Shown here piece by piece: positions 25,779 to 36,193 of a DNA stretch of 50,235 nucleotides. Source of the stretch: Verrucomicrobiota bacterium. GTDB taxonomy: Bacteria > Verrucomicrobiota > Verrucomicrobiia > Limisphaerales > UBA9464. The DNA lies in contig VHCX01000023.1 in NCBI GenBank assembly GCA_016871615.1, forward strand, positions 1 through 50,235. The letters are read 5' to 3'. Numbering within the stretch: the stretch's first letter is position 1; the number at the start of each line of letters is the position of its first letter. Under the pieces are notes generated by a model that saw nothing but the letters and a program-made list of their open reading frames with translations, was not told the origin of the DNA and did no database searches. The position numbers and the translations under genes were made by a program.

Positions 25779-27269
25779 ATGGCCAAGGTCTCCAAGAGCC
25801 AGTGGAATTTCGCAGGCGATCTCTTCCCGGAAGGAGGGCGGCCGGTGCCCGAGTCGGTGACCGAGCTGACCCAGAAGCTCCGGCGCCAGCTCGAGGGGTC
25901 CTTTGCCGGGCGCCGCGTGGCCGGTGAGGTGTCCAACCTGCGCGTGCAGGCCTCGGGGCATGCCTACTTCGTGCTCAAGGACGCCGGGGCGCAGTTGAAC
26001 TGCGTGCTCTTCCGCGGCCAGGCCGGCGGAGCGCGCTCGACGCTTCGGGACGGCGCCCAGGTCGTGCTGACGGGCGACATCACGGTCTACGAGCCCCGCG
26101 GCGCCTATCAGCTCCGCGTGGACTCGGTCGAGGCCCAGGGCGTCGGGGCGCTGCAGGCCGCCTTTGAGCGCCTCAAGGCCCGGCTGTCGGCCGAGGGCCT
26201 GTTCGACGCGGCGAGGAAGCGGCCCCTGCCCCGGTTCCCGGCTCGGATCGGCCTGGTCACCTCGCCGACCGGGGCGGCCATCCAGGACGTGCTGCATGTG
26301 CTCTCGCGGAGGTTCCGCCCCGAGGTGATCCTGGATCCGGTGCGGGTGCAGGGGGCCGGCGCCGGGGCGGAGGTCGCCGCGGCCATCGCCCGCTTGAACC
26401 GCTTCTCCGAACAGGGGCCGCCGCTGGACCTGATCCTGGTCACCCGGGGCGGAGGCTCGCTCGAGGACCTGTGGTGCTTCAACGAGGAGATCGTGGCCCG
26501 GGCCATCGCAGCCTCCGGCCTTCCGGTGGTGTCCGCGGTGGGGCATGAGATCGATGTCACCATCGCGGACTTCGTCGCCGACCTGCGGGCCGCGACGCCG
26601 AGCGCGGCGGCCGAGATCCTCACGCAGGACTGGGTGGACAGCCGGGAGTTCGTGGACCAGGCGGGCCAGCGTCTCTCCTTCCTCGTCCGGCGGCGCATGG
26701 GGCGCTGGCGCGAAGTGGCCTCCACCCTCGTGCGCCGATTGGCCCGTCGGCATCCGCGACGGCGGCTCGAGGAGCGTTCCCAGCGGCTGGACGAGGCCGT
26801 CGGGGCCCTCGGCCGGTCGGCCGTCCGCGCCGTGCGCTCCCTCGCCCGGACCCTGGAGGCGAGTCGCCAGCGCCTGTTCGCCCAGCGCCCGCAGGCGAGG
26901 CTCCGCAGCCTGGGGCAGGCCGTCGGCAGGCTCCGCTCGATGCTGGCGGCCGCGCCCGGGCGCGCCGTCGAGCGCCGGCGGCGGCGGTTGGAGGCGGCCC
27001 TCGGTCCGCTGAGGTTGCTCTCGCCGCAGAACGTGCTCGAGCGCGGCTACTCGCTGACCTTCGATGCCGCCACCGGGAGGCTCCTGCACTCAAGCGAGGG
27101 GCTGGAACCAGGAACCCGCCTGCGCACCCGTCTCGCCTCGGGAGAAGTGCCCAGCGTGGTGGGCGGCCCGGGGGCGTCCGGGACCCCCTCGGTCCCGGGA
27201 TCCGCCCGCGCCAGGTCCTCGTCGGGGAAGGCGAGGCCCTCCGCCGGACGCCCCCCTGCGACCGATTGA
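25779..27269 (+). CDS. xseA: Exodeoxyribonuclease VII large subunit
   Basis: A 496-residue protein. An N-terminal OB-fold (about residues 25-125, ESVTELTQKLRRQLEGSF to ITVYEPRGAYQLRVD) is followed by the catalytic domain with GLVTSPTGAAIQDVL (about 155-169), RGGGSLEDLWCFNEE (about 225-239) and SAVGHEIDVTIADFVADLRAA. A long Arg-rich helical region follows (about 285-410), then the conserved NVLERGYSLTFD block. The last about 35 residues are a Gly/Pro/Ser/Arg-rich tail. Together with XseB it degrades single-stranded DNA to oligonucleotides in the cytoplasm. ATG 25779 lies upstream of all conserved blocks; the frame is open further 5' but would overlap the YmdB-like gene. No xseB follows in this window. 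Confidence 0.96.
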   Translation: MAKVSKSQWNFAGDLFPEGGRPVPESVTELTQKLRRQLEGSFAGRRVAGEVSNLRVQASGHAYFVLKDAGAQLNCVLFRGQAGGARSTLRDGAQVVLTGDITVYEPRGAYQLRVDSVEAQGVGALQAAFERLKARLSAEGLFDAARKRPLPRFPARIGLVTSPTGAAIQDVLHVLSRRFRPEVILDPVRVQGAGAGAEVAAAIARLNRFSEQGPPLDLILVTRGGGSLEDLWCFNEEIVARAIAASGLPVVSAVGHEIDVTIADFVADLRAATPSAAAEILTQDWVDSREFVDQAGQRLSFLVRRRMGRWREVASTLVRRLARRHPRRRLEERSQRLDEAVGALGRSAVRAVRSLARTLEASRQRLFAQRPQARLRSLGQAVGRLRSMLAAAPGRAVERRRRRLEAALGPLRLLSPQNVLERGYSLTFDAATGRLLHSSEGLEPGTRLRTRLASGEVPSVVGGPGASGTPSVPGSARARSSSGKARPSAGRPPATD

Positions 27270-27324
27270 CCGCTTGAACCCGGGGCGGCCTATGGGATTC
27301 CATCGGCGCGGACGTCCATCTCCA

Positions 27325-27726
27325 ATGCCTGTGAAAACCTCCCCGCCGACCTTCAACGCCACCCGAGTCGCCATCGCCGCCCTGACCCTCGTCGCCGCCG
27401 GTTGCGCCTCCTCGTCCTCCTCCGCGACCAAGCCCTCGCTCTCGATCGAGCACATCATGGAGGATGGCTTCAAGGGCAAGGAGTCGCTCTCGGCCCGGAT
27501 CGCCAAGGGGCAGGGGACCGCGGAGGACTTCAAGAAAATCGCCTTCCTGACCGAGGAATTGGCCCTCAACCAGCCGCCCAAGGGCGACCTGGCCAGCTGG
27601 ACCGAGAAGACCCGGGCGCTGAAGGCCGCGGCGGACGACTTGGTCGCCGGCAAGGCCGGGGCCGTCGACGCCTACAAGTCGGCTGTCAACTGCAAGGCCT
27701 GCCACTCGGTGCACAAGCCGGACTGA
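27325..27726 (+). CDS. Small exported heme (c-type) protein, probable lipoprotein
   Basis: A 133-residue protein. A hydrophobic N-terminal segment ends in LVAAGC (Cys27), a plausible though imperfect lipobox, followed by a serine run. The mature part is mostly helical and ends in a single heme-binding motif CKACHSVH (residues 123-130), three residues before the C-terminus. A helical protein with CXXCH at its extreme C-terminus resembles class II cytochromes (cytochrome c'), but overall similarity is not strong enough to name it. It follows xseA by 55 bp. TTGACC (27266-27271) and TATGGG (27291-27296) could be a weak promoter, with a long 19 bp spacer. Electron-transfer role is inference. Confidence 0.8.
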   Translation: MPVKTSPPTFNATRVAIAALTLVAAGCASSSSSATKPSLSIEHIMEDGFKGKESLSARIAKGQGTAEDFKKIAFLTEELALNQPPKGDLASWTEKTRALKAAADDLVAGKAGAVDAYKSAVNCKACHSVHKPD

Positions 27727-28028
27727 GTGCCCCGTCGGAGTGCCTCGGCGAGGGCTGGGCCGGTCTCATTGAGTCTCGCACAATAGAGTGACTTGTCCGT
27801 GGCTTCCGGGTGGGGGAAACGGTTGTCACCGTAATAGCCGAGCCTCAATAAAGGCGGTCTTCGATGCCGAAATTGGGCCGTTACTACGGAAGCCCATGGA
27901 GGAGTCAAGCCCATGGAGGAGTCAAGCCCATGCGGCAGTCGCCCGTCGCCTGCGGTGGGCGGGGGGCACCGGCGATTGCCGGTCCGCCTGGAGGGCCTTG
28001 GCCGCCTGAAGGGCCTTGAGGATCCCTC
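27727..28028. other. Intergenic region without a recognisable gene
   Basis: About 300 bp between the convergent heme lipoprotein and CotH genes, visibly less GC-rich in its first half (about 27770-27900) than the surroundings. Short frames of 73 and 80 codons exist on both strands but have no start signal, conserved motif or fitting codon pattern. The only structure seen is the 17 bp tandem repeat listed separately. A decayed gene or element is possible but cannot be shown. Confidence 0.5.
27890..27932. repeat. Tandem repeat, 17 bp unit
   Basis: The unit AAGCCCATGGAGGAGTC occurs twice without gap (27890-27906, 27907-27923), followed by the first nine bases of a third copy (27924-27932). Each copy carries a GGAGGAG tract, but the ATG precedes it, so it is not a repeated translation start. 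It sits near the 3' end of the CotH gene. Function unknown. Confidence 0.9.
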
Positions 28029-29801
28029 TCAGAGGCGCTTGAGGACGAAGCTCGCGGCGTCGAATTCCGCCGTGCCGGCGTCGGCACGCAGTTCCGCCTT
28101 CAGGACCACCTCGCGCGGGGAATCCCCCGCACGTCCTGATCCACCACCTGGACCACCACCACCACCGGGGCGACGGCGGCCCCAGTCGCCCCGGGACGGC
28201 ACCGTCCACTCGCGTTGCAGCGGGGTCCACCCGGAGGAGCCAGTCAGCCCTTGGGCGGGTGGTTCGCCCTCGTCGAACCGCTGGTTGCGACGGGCCCACT
28301 CGGCATCCAGGCAGGCACCGAAGCCGGAGACCGCGCGGGTGCGGGCCTTGGCCTCGAGGCGGTACCGGCCGGGCGGCAGGAGCAGGCGCTTCTGCAGCGA
28401 GACCGGCATTCCCTCGTTGCCGGCCTCCAGGCGCAGGACCTCGGTGCCGTCGTCCGCCCGTTCCGGGGAGGCGGGCTTCGGGTCGGCCTCGTCGGCCGTC
28501 CCGGGTTGCCAACCGGTGAGACGCATGTGGCCGTCCGCGTCGAACCGGGCCGCCTGCGGGGGTTGGTAGCGCTGACCGGCAAAGGCCGCCATCCGCTGGC
28601 GGGTCCGGCGCACCGTGTCGTCCACGGCACGCTGCACGGGCTCAAATTCCCCGTCGCGCTCCTCGAGCGACAACCGCGCCCGCAGCCTCGTCTGGGCATC
28701 GGCGGCAACGCCGTCCACGAAACGGGGCGTGTACACCGAGTTGGTCAATTCCCTCATGCGCTGGCTGAGGCGGTCGGCCATCGCCGGCAGGGAGAACAGC
28801 CGCTGGCCCAGCAGGCTGGCGAGCGGCGGGTTGAACGAACCGCGCGGGTTCCTCCAGAGCTGGTCCATGCCGTGGGGCATCAGCACGAAGCGGTCCGAAT
28901 CCGGGGCGTGGTAGACCCGGTAGTTGTTGCGGTTTCGCAGGTAGCCGTCCCAGTCGTCGAGCAGGATCTGGAGCGCGGCGAGGGTGGTGATGCGACCGAG
29001 GTCCAGGCGCTGTGCCACGTCATCGAGGCGCCCGGCCGGGTCCTCGATCTTCAGGGCGCGTCGCAATGCGGCCAGGTCGGACCAGTCCGCCGGACCCTCG
29101 CCGGAGTCGCGTTCCAGGTCGGCGTCGAGGTCCTTGAGGAAGCCGGGGTCGTAGAAGTTGCCCTTGGACGAGCCGAAATGCTGCTTGAGGAAGGGCTTGT
29201 CCCAGCCGCCCTTGAGCACGTAGATGCCGAGGTAGCGCCCGTTGAGCGAGACCAGCGCGCGGGTGGCCCTCGGGGTCGGGACCCCGGACCGGATATACAT
29301 CTCCGAGGCGAGGATCTCATCCAGGCGGGCCGAGTCCTGCACCGAGTTGTTCAGGTGGAGCTTCCGGTGGCCGAGGCAGGTCTGGCCGTCCTGGAACTTC
29401 CCGAAGTTCAGGGTGAGCGCGGGCAGGTCGTCCACCGGGCGGAAGCTTCCGGCCGCGCCCTTGAGATGGATGGCGACATTCGTCCACACCCGGCCGCCGG
29501 CCCGGATCGTGGCATGGGCATCCTCGTCGGCCTGCCGGTTCCATGGGCCGCCGGACCGCCTCAGCGTCGCGAGGTCGTCCCGCCGGACGAGCACCTCCCA
29601 ATGCAGCACCGGGCCGTCGAAGAGCTCCTCCCGGAGCACCTCGCCCGCCGGGGTGGCCCCCGTCGTTTTGGTCGCCGCTTCCAGGGGCCCATGGAGGCCC
29701 AGCAGCACCGCCCCGAGGGCGAGCCATTTCGCGATCCATCCGCGGCAAAGGGCCTGCGCGACCGGGTGGACGTCGGGCGACTGGAAAGGGCGGGTTCTCA
29801 C
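28029..29801 (-). CDS. CotH kinase family protein, exported
   Basis: A 590-residue protein with an N-terminal hydrophobic segment (about residues 25-42, WLALGAVLLGLHGPLEA) that looks like a signal sequence after a rather long N-region. The CotH core (about 60-400) contains the phosphate-binding-like block FQDGQTCLGHRKLHLNN, the helix ARLDEILASEMYIRSGVPTP, ALVSLNGRYLGIYVLKG, DDWDGYLRNRNNYRVYH and FVLMPHGMDQLW; the last two correspond to the catalytic and metal-binding Asp regions. The C-terminal third has a beta-rich, carbohydrate-binding-like part and a Gly/Pro-rich linker (about 540-560). CotH of Bacillus phosphorylates spore coat proteins; targets here are unknown. It starts with GTG at 29801, downstream of the rpoD terminator, so it is probably transcribed separately. 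Confidence 0.88.
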   Translation of the reverse strand: MRTRPFQSPDVHPVAQALCRGWIAKWLALGAVLLGLHGPLEAATKTTGATPAGEVLREELFDGPVLHWEVLVRRDDLATLRRSGGPWNRQADEDAHATIRAGGRVWTNVAIHLKGAAGSFRPVDDLPALTLNFGKFQDGQTCLGHRKLHLNNSVQDSARLDEILASEMYIRSGVPTPRATRALVSLNGRYLGIYVLKGGWDKPFLKQHFGSSKGNFYDPGFLKDLDADLERDSGEGPADWSDLAALRRALKIEDPAGRLDDVAQRLDLGRITTLAALQILLDDWDGYLRNRNNYRVYHAPDSDRFVLMPHGMDQLWRNPRGSFNPPLASLLGQRLFSLPAMADRLSQRMRELTNSVYTPRFVDGVAADAQTRLRARLSLEERDGEFEPVQRAVDDTVRRTRQRMAAFAGQRYQPPQAARFDADGHMRLTGWQPGTADEADPKPASPERADDGTEVLRLEAGNEGMPVSLQKRLLLPPGRYRLEAKARTRAVSGFGACLDAEWARRNQRFDEGEPPAQGLTGSSGWTPLQREWTVPSRGDWGRRRPGGGGGPGGGSGRAGDSPREVVLKAELRADAGTAEFDAASFVLKRL

Positions 29802-29823
29802 GTGGGGCAGGGTCGGAAGACGA

Positions 29824-29848
29824 AAGCCCCGCCTTGGAGGCGGGGCTT
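29824..29848 (-). terminator. Intrinsic terminator after rpoD
   Basis: A perfect 11 bp stem (29824-29834 with 29838-29848, core GCCCCGCC/GGCGGGGC) with a three-base loop. Read on the minus strand it is followed directly by TTTCGTCTT. It lies 12 bases beyond the rpoD stop codon and is the clearest terminator in the window; it likely ends the dnaB-to-rpoD run. Confidence 0.85.
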
Positions 29849-29860
29849 GGTGCGGGGGGG

Positions 29861-32194
<2,334 letters not shown>

Positions 32195-32236
32195 AGTTGC
32201 GTGGCCACGCGGTGCGCGAAGCCGATCGAGCGGGTC

Positions 32237-32265
32237 AAGATGGGCAGCGTGCCACCCCAAGTCAA
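32237..32265 (-). promoter_or_regulatory. Candidate sigma-70 promoter for rpoD
   Basis: On the minus strand TTGACT (plus 32260-32265) is separated by exactly 17 bp from CATCTT (plus 32237-32242), about 40 bp before the rpoD ATG. The -35 is good, but the -10 matches only three of six consensus bases. It could give rpoD its own promoter within the gene run. Confidence 0.3.
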
Positions 32266-32283
32266 GCGACGGGTCGGACCGGA

Positions 32284-32955
32284 TCAAAGCCAGAGGGCGA
32301 TCCATCCTAGGTCGGACGGGACGGTCACCTTCGGATTGGGGTCCGGACATTCGACGAGGTCGACCGGTGCGCCGATGAGGCCGCAGGCGGCCGTGTCGTC
32401 GGTCACCAGGATTCCGCGTTCCCGGGCGGTCTCCAGGGCTTTCCGCAGCACGGAGACCGCGAAGCATTGCGGGGTCTGCACGGTCCACAGGCGGGCCCGG
32501 TCGAGGTGGCGTGCCACGCGTCCCCGGTCGTCCGCCTCCTTGATCGTGTCCACGGCCCGCTGGGCCGCCACCGCGGCCCCCGAGGCGTTGGCCGCCCGCA
32601 GGCACCGGGTGATGGTCTCGTCGGTGGTGCAGGGGCGTGCCCCGTCCTGGATCGCCACCCATCGGGTGTCCGGCGGGACCGCCGCCAGCCCGTTCCATAC
32701 CGAATCCTGCCGCTCGGCCCCGCCGGGAACCAGCGTGTGGGGCTTCCGGAGATCCAACTGCCGCCCGAGCTCCGCGAAGTCCCGCTCCATGCCCGGCCGG
32801 ACCACCACGCACACGTGGTCCACCATGGGATGACGGTCGAATCGCCGCCAGGTGTGGGCGACCACCGGATGGCCGGCCACCTCGAGGAACAGCTTGTCGA
32901 TGCCAGGACCCATCCGGGTCCCACGCCCCGCGGCGACGATGACGGCGGTGGTCAT
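32284..32955 (-). CDS. ispD: 2-C-methyl-D-erythritol 4-phosphate cytidylyltransferase
   Basis: A 223-residue MEP-pathway enzyme that forms CDP-methylerythritol from CTP and MEP, on the way to isoprenoid precursors. The N-terminal nucleotide-binding signature is [13 protein letters not shown] with Lys at [29 protein letters not shown] (about 78-93) and the IspD signature [16 protein letters not shown] follow, then [28 protein letters not shown] and [26 protein letters not shown], with the conserved NPKVT at the end. ATG 32955 is preferred over GTG 32961. No ispF is adjacent. It lies between skp and rpoD on the same strand. Confidence 0.95.
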   Translation of the reverse strand: MTTAVIVAAGRGTRMGPGIDKLFLEVAGHPVVAHTWRRFDRHPMVDHVCVVVRPGMERDFAELGRQLDLRKPHTLVPGGAERQDSVWNGLAAVPPDTRWVAIQDGARPCTTDETITRCLRAANASGAAVAAQRAVDTIKEADDRGRVARHLDRARLWTVQTPQCFAVSVLRKALETARERGILVTDDTAACGLIGAPVDLVECPDPNPKVTVPSDLGWIALWL

Positions 32956-33004
32956 TCCCACATCCCGCGGGGCCGGAACCAGGTCAGGGCAGCCGGGAAC
33001 CGGG

Positions 33005-33670
33005 TCACTTCTTGTCCGCCGGCTTCTCCTCGGGCTTCTTGGCGCCCTTCGGGTCGGCCGTCTTCGGGTCGGCCTTGTCGGCGTCCGGCGGTGCCGTGGC
33101 GGCCAGCGCCTTGGCGACAGGTTCGCTCAGGTCGTTCTCCCCGCCGCTCAGCGTGGTGAAGACGACGACCGGGGTGCCGGTCGCCGACAGCGCCGATGTG
33201 TCCAGCACCGTGGCGTATCCACCGGACTTGGCCTTCTCCTCGATGACGCCGCGCACATCCCGCATGATCGACTCCCGGACCCGCCCGCGCTGCTCCATCA
33301 GGGCCCGCTGGCTGTTGCCCTGGAACTGCTTGATGTTGTTCTCCATCTCCAGGATGTCCTTGCGCTTCTTGTCGAGGTCCTTGCGGCGCTTCTCGGCCTC
33401 CTCCTTCGACAGGGCGGGATCGTTGGCGGCCTCGATCTGCTTGCCGAACTCCTCATTGGCCTTCTTGTAGTCGTCGTACATCGACTGGCCCATCTTCTCG
33501 AACTCGGCCAGGCGGTCCTTGATCTGGACGTCCGCCTGCTTGGTCCGCCAGAAATCGTCGAACACCTTGGTGAGGTTGATCACCCCGACCTTGCCCTGGG
33601 CCAGGGCGGACGGGCAGGGGAGCAGGATGGCAAGGGCGGCCACCACGACGGCGAGCGATGTGCGGTTCAT
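33005..33670 (-). CDS. OmpH/Skp-like periplasmic chaperone
   Basis: A 221-residue exported protein. The signal peptide ends ALA-QG at about residue 25. The mature part opens with KVGVINLTKVFDDF, the usual Skp/OmpH strand, followed by long coiled-coil helices (about 45-130, rich in Lys/Glu) and a closing beta strand (ATVLDTSALSATGTPVVVF). A Pro/Lys/Asp-rich tail of about 35 residues extends beyond the family domain. Skp-like chaperones hold unfolded outer membrane proteins for delivery to BamA, whose gene lies 33 bp upstream on the same strand, as in many diderms; this context strongly supports the call. Confidence 0.93.
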   Translation of the reverse strand: MNRTSLAVVVAALAILLPCPSALAQGKVGVINLTKVFDDFWRTKQADVQIKDRLAEFEKMGQSMYDDYKKANEEFGKQIEAANDPALSKEEAEKRRKDLDKKRKDILEMENNIKQFQGNSQRALMEQRGRVRESIMRDVRGVIEEKAKSGGYATVLDTSALSATGTPVVVFTTLSGGENDLSEPVAKALAATAPPDADKADPKTADPKGAKKPEEKPADKK

Positions 33671-33703
33671 GCGTGCAGGGTTCCAACGAAGAGGTTCAGG
33701 CTT

Positions 33704-36187
33704 TCAAAAGTCGCGGGTCCAGCCAACGCCAAACTGGAAGCGTCCGCCGCCACCGGTGTCCGGGCCCCGGGTGACCGGGATGCCGTAGTCGAGGCGCAGC
33801 GGGCCGATGGGCAGGTTGAGCCGGATGCCGACACCCCAGTTGTCGTTGTAGAGACCGGTGTCGCCGCGCACCAGCGGGTTGCCGATGGCATCCACCGCGC
33901 TGGTCTCCGGGGCGAAGCTGTAGGCCCCGGGGTACACCATGCCGATGTCGTAGAACATCGCGAAGCGGAGTCGCTCGATGATGGGGATGCTGTACTCGGT
34001 CGAACTGAACCAGTAGGTGCTGCCGCCCAGGGGTTCGCCCGAGTAGAACTCGCGGGGACCGACCGCGCGGAAACGGTAGCCGCGCAGGTTGTAGAGGCCG
34101 CCAAGGAACCACCGGTCGAAGAGCGGGACGCGGGTCGAGTCGCCGTAGTGGTCGACCACGCCGATGCGGCCGGTGAACTCCACGATGTGGCCCTCGAAGA
34201 TGTCGCGGGCGATGCCCGAGTCGTCGAGCAGGCGCTCCGGGCTCCAGTAGTGCGCGATGCGTGCCTCGATTTTGTAGAAGTCGCTGTCGCCACCAAAGGG
34301 GCCGCCGACCAGTTCGCCCAGGACCTCGGCCCGGTGCCCCCGGGAGGGCATCTGGAAGTTGTTGCGCGTGTCGTGGGCGAGCGAGGTGCCGAACCGGGAG
34401 ACCAGACGGCTTCCCTCCTCGGCGAGGATGGCGCTGCCGAAGCGCTGTTGCTGAAGCCGGTAGGCGTCCGAGAACCGGATTTGGATGTTCTCGAGGGTGT
34501 AGCTGACGTTGCCGATCAGGTTCCGGGGCAGCTGCCGGGTCAGGCCGATGCGAGCGCCGGTCTGCCGCTGGTTGTAGTTGTCGGACAGGAAGTTCAGGTC
34601 CCGGTGGTACAGGTCGACGCTGAGCGAGAGGCGTTTCCCGAGGAACCAGGGCTCGACGAAGGTGGCCACGTAGTCCTGCCGGCGCGAACCCACCTGCGCG
34701 CGCAGACGGGCCTTCTGGCCCGCCCCGGTGAAGTAGGGCGGGTTCGTGAGGTCGAAGTTGCCCTGGCTGACCTCGACGAATCCGATGACCGAGTCGACGG
34801 AACTGAACCCGGCGCCCAGGGCGACGTTGCCGGTGTTCTTCTCCTCGACGGAGATCACCAGGTTCTTGCGGTTGGGCACGTCGGTGGGCTCCGGACGCGT
34901 CTCGACCTTGTCGAAGAACTGCATCTGCTCGAGCCGGCTCTTGGAGATCTTCGCTCGGACCATGTCGAAGGTCTCGCCCGGCGTGATGGCCAGCTCGCGG
35001 CGGATGACCTTGTCCTTGGTCTTGGCGTTGCCCTGGATCTCGATCTTCTCGACGTAGAACTTGTCGCCCTCGCTCAGGCTGTACTTGAGGTCGAGCGTCC
35101 CCTTCTCGACGTCGGCGATCTGCTCGGCCCGCGCCCTCGACTCGATGTAACCCCTCGCCCCGTAGAAGTTTTCGATGGCCTCGGTGTCCTTGAAGAGCTT
35201 CTTGGGCGAGAAGATCTCCCCCTCCTTCAGCTGCAGGCCCCGTTTGGTCTTCTCGCCGTCTTTCGAGGTCAGGTTCTGGGTGATCTGCTGCTGGCTGAAG
35301 AGTTCGTTGCCCTCGAAGGTCACCTTGCCGACCTTGTACTGCGGCCCCTCTGAGACCGGCAGGTGGAGGATGAGGTTGTTGGTCTTGGGGTACTCGAACC
35401 GTGGCTCCTTGAGCTCCATGTCGATGAACCCCTTGTCGGCGTAGAACTCGCGCAGCTTGTCCTTGTCCTCCTCGAAGACGTCGTCCTTGAAGCGGCCCGA
35501 GCCGGTGATCCACGAGAACATCCACCAGCGCCGCGTCTTGATGACCTTGCGCAGCTTGCGCTGCTTGAAGGAGGGCGCGTCCTCGAAGACCACGTTCTTG
35601 ATCTTCACCTTCGGAGCCTCCTGGATCTCGAAGGTCACGATGCCGCGCCCGAGCGACTCGGTGATGCTCGGCTTGTAGTCGACGGTGGTCCGCTGGAGGC
35701 CCGCCTTCTGGTACATCTTGAGGATGGCCTGGGCGTCGTTGAAGAGTTTGCGCTCGTCCATCGGCTCGCCGCTCTTGGAGGTGAGCTTCTTGCGGAGCTT
35801 GGAGGTGGAGTACTTCCTGTTGCCGGTGAACCGGATCTCGGTGACCAGGGGGCGCCCCTGGACCACGTAGGTCAGGGTGTATTCCTTCGGCACGCGGGTG
35901 CCGTTGGGGGCCAGTTCGGTTGCCGTGATGTCCTCGGTGACCCGGATGTTGAAGAAGTAGGAGGTGCCGTAGAGGTTCTTGATGTCGTCATCGACCGCGA
36001 ACCGGCTGTAGGCCTCCCCCTCCTTGACGCGGATGTTGGCCCGGATGAGCTCCTCGCTGACCGCGGCCGGGCCGACGTGCTTGATGAGGATCTTGCGGAC
36101 GACGGGCCCGTCTTCGGCCGCCGCCAGCTGGAGGCAGGCGACGAGGACGGCACAGAGCCGAAGGGCGCGGGACTTGGGATGTTTCAT
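33704..36187 (-). CDS. bamA: Outer membrane protein assembly factor BamA
   Basis: An 827-residue Omp85 protein that folds and inserts beta-barrel proteins into the outer membrane. Signal peptide about 1-25; five POTRA domains at about 28-112, 113-193, 194-282, 284-374 and 376-452. These have typical strand and turn motifs (VQGRPLVTEIRFTGNRKYS, GPQYKVGKVTFEGNELFS, FYVEKIEIQGNAKTKDKVIR). The beta-barrel (about 455-827) includes the loop 6 motif LYNLRGYRFRAVG and ends in Phe (GVGWTRDF), the outer membrane targeting residue. ATG 36187 lies only six bases after the dnaB stop, so the two are almost certainly co-transcribed. skp follows. Confidence 0.97.
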   Translation of the reverse strand: MKHPKSRALRLCAVLVACLQLAAAEDGPVVRKILIKHVGPAAVSEELIRANIRVKEGEAYSRFAVDDDIKNLYGTSYFFNIRVTEDITATELAPNGTRVPKEYTLTYVVQGRPLVTEIRFTGNRKYSTSKLRKKLTSKSGEPMDERKLFNDAQAILKMYQKAGLQRTTVDYKPSITESLGRGIVTFEIQEAPKVKIKNVVFEDAPSFKQRKLRKVIKTRRWWMFSWITGSGRFKDDVFEEDKDKLREFYADKGFIDMELKEPRFEYPKTNNLILHLPVSEGPQYKVGKVTFEGNELFSQQQITQNLTSKDGEKTKRGLQLKEGEIFSPKKLFKDTEAIENFYGARGYIESRARAEQIADVEKGTLDLKYSLSEGDKFYVEKIEIQGNAKTKDKVIRRELAITPGETFDMVRAKISKSRLEQMQFFDKVETRPEPTDVPNRKNLVISVEEKNTGNVALGAGFSSVDSVIGFVEVSQGNFDLTNPPYFTGAGQKARLRAQVGSRRQDYVATFVEPWFLGKRLSLSVDLYHRDLNFLSDNYNQRQTGARIGLTRQLPRNLIGNVSYTLENIQIRFSDAYRLQQQRFGSAILAEEGSRLVSRFGTSLAHDTRNNFQMPSRGHRAEVLGELVGGPFGGDSDFYKIEARIAHYWSPERLLDDSGIARDIFEGHIVEFTGRIGVVDHYGDSTRVPLFDRWFLGGLYNLRGYRFRAVGPREFYSGEPLGGSTYWFSSTEYSIPIIERLRFAMFYDIGMVYPGAYSFAPETSAVDAIGNPLVRGDTGLYNDNWGVGIRLNLPIGPLRLDYGIPVTRGPDTGGGGRFQFGVGWTRDF

Positions 36188-36193
36188 CAACGC

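Noticed and set aside
27672-28009. Small frames of 80 (minus) and 73 (plus) codons in the gap before the CotH gene
   Set aside because: No ribosome binding site, conserved motif or codon bias. They overlap each other and the tandem repeats.
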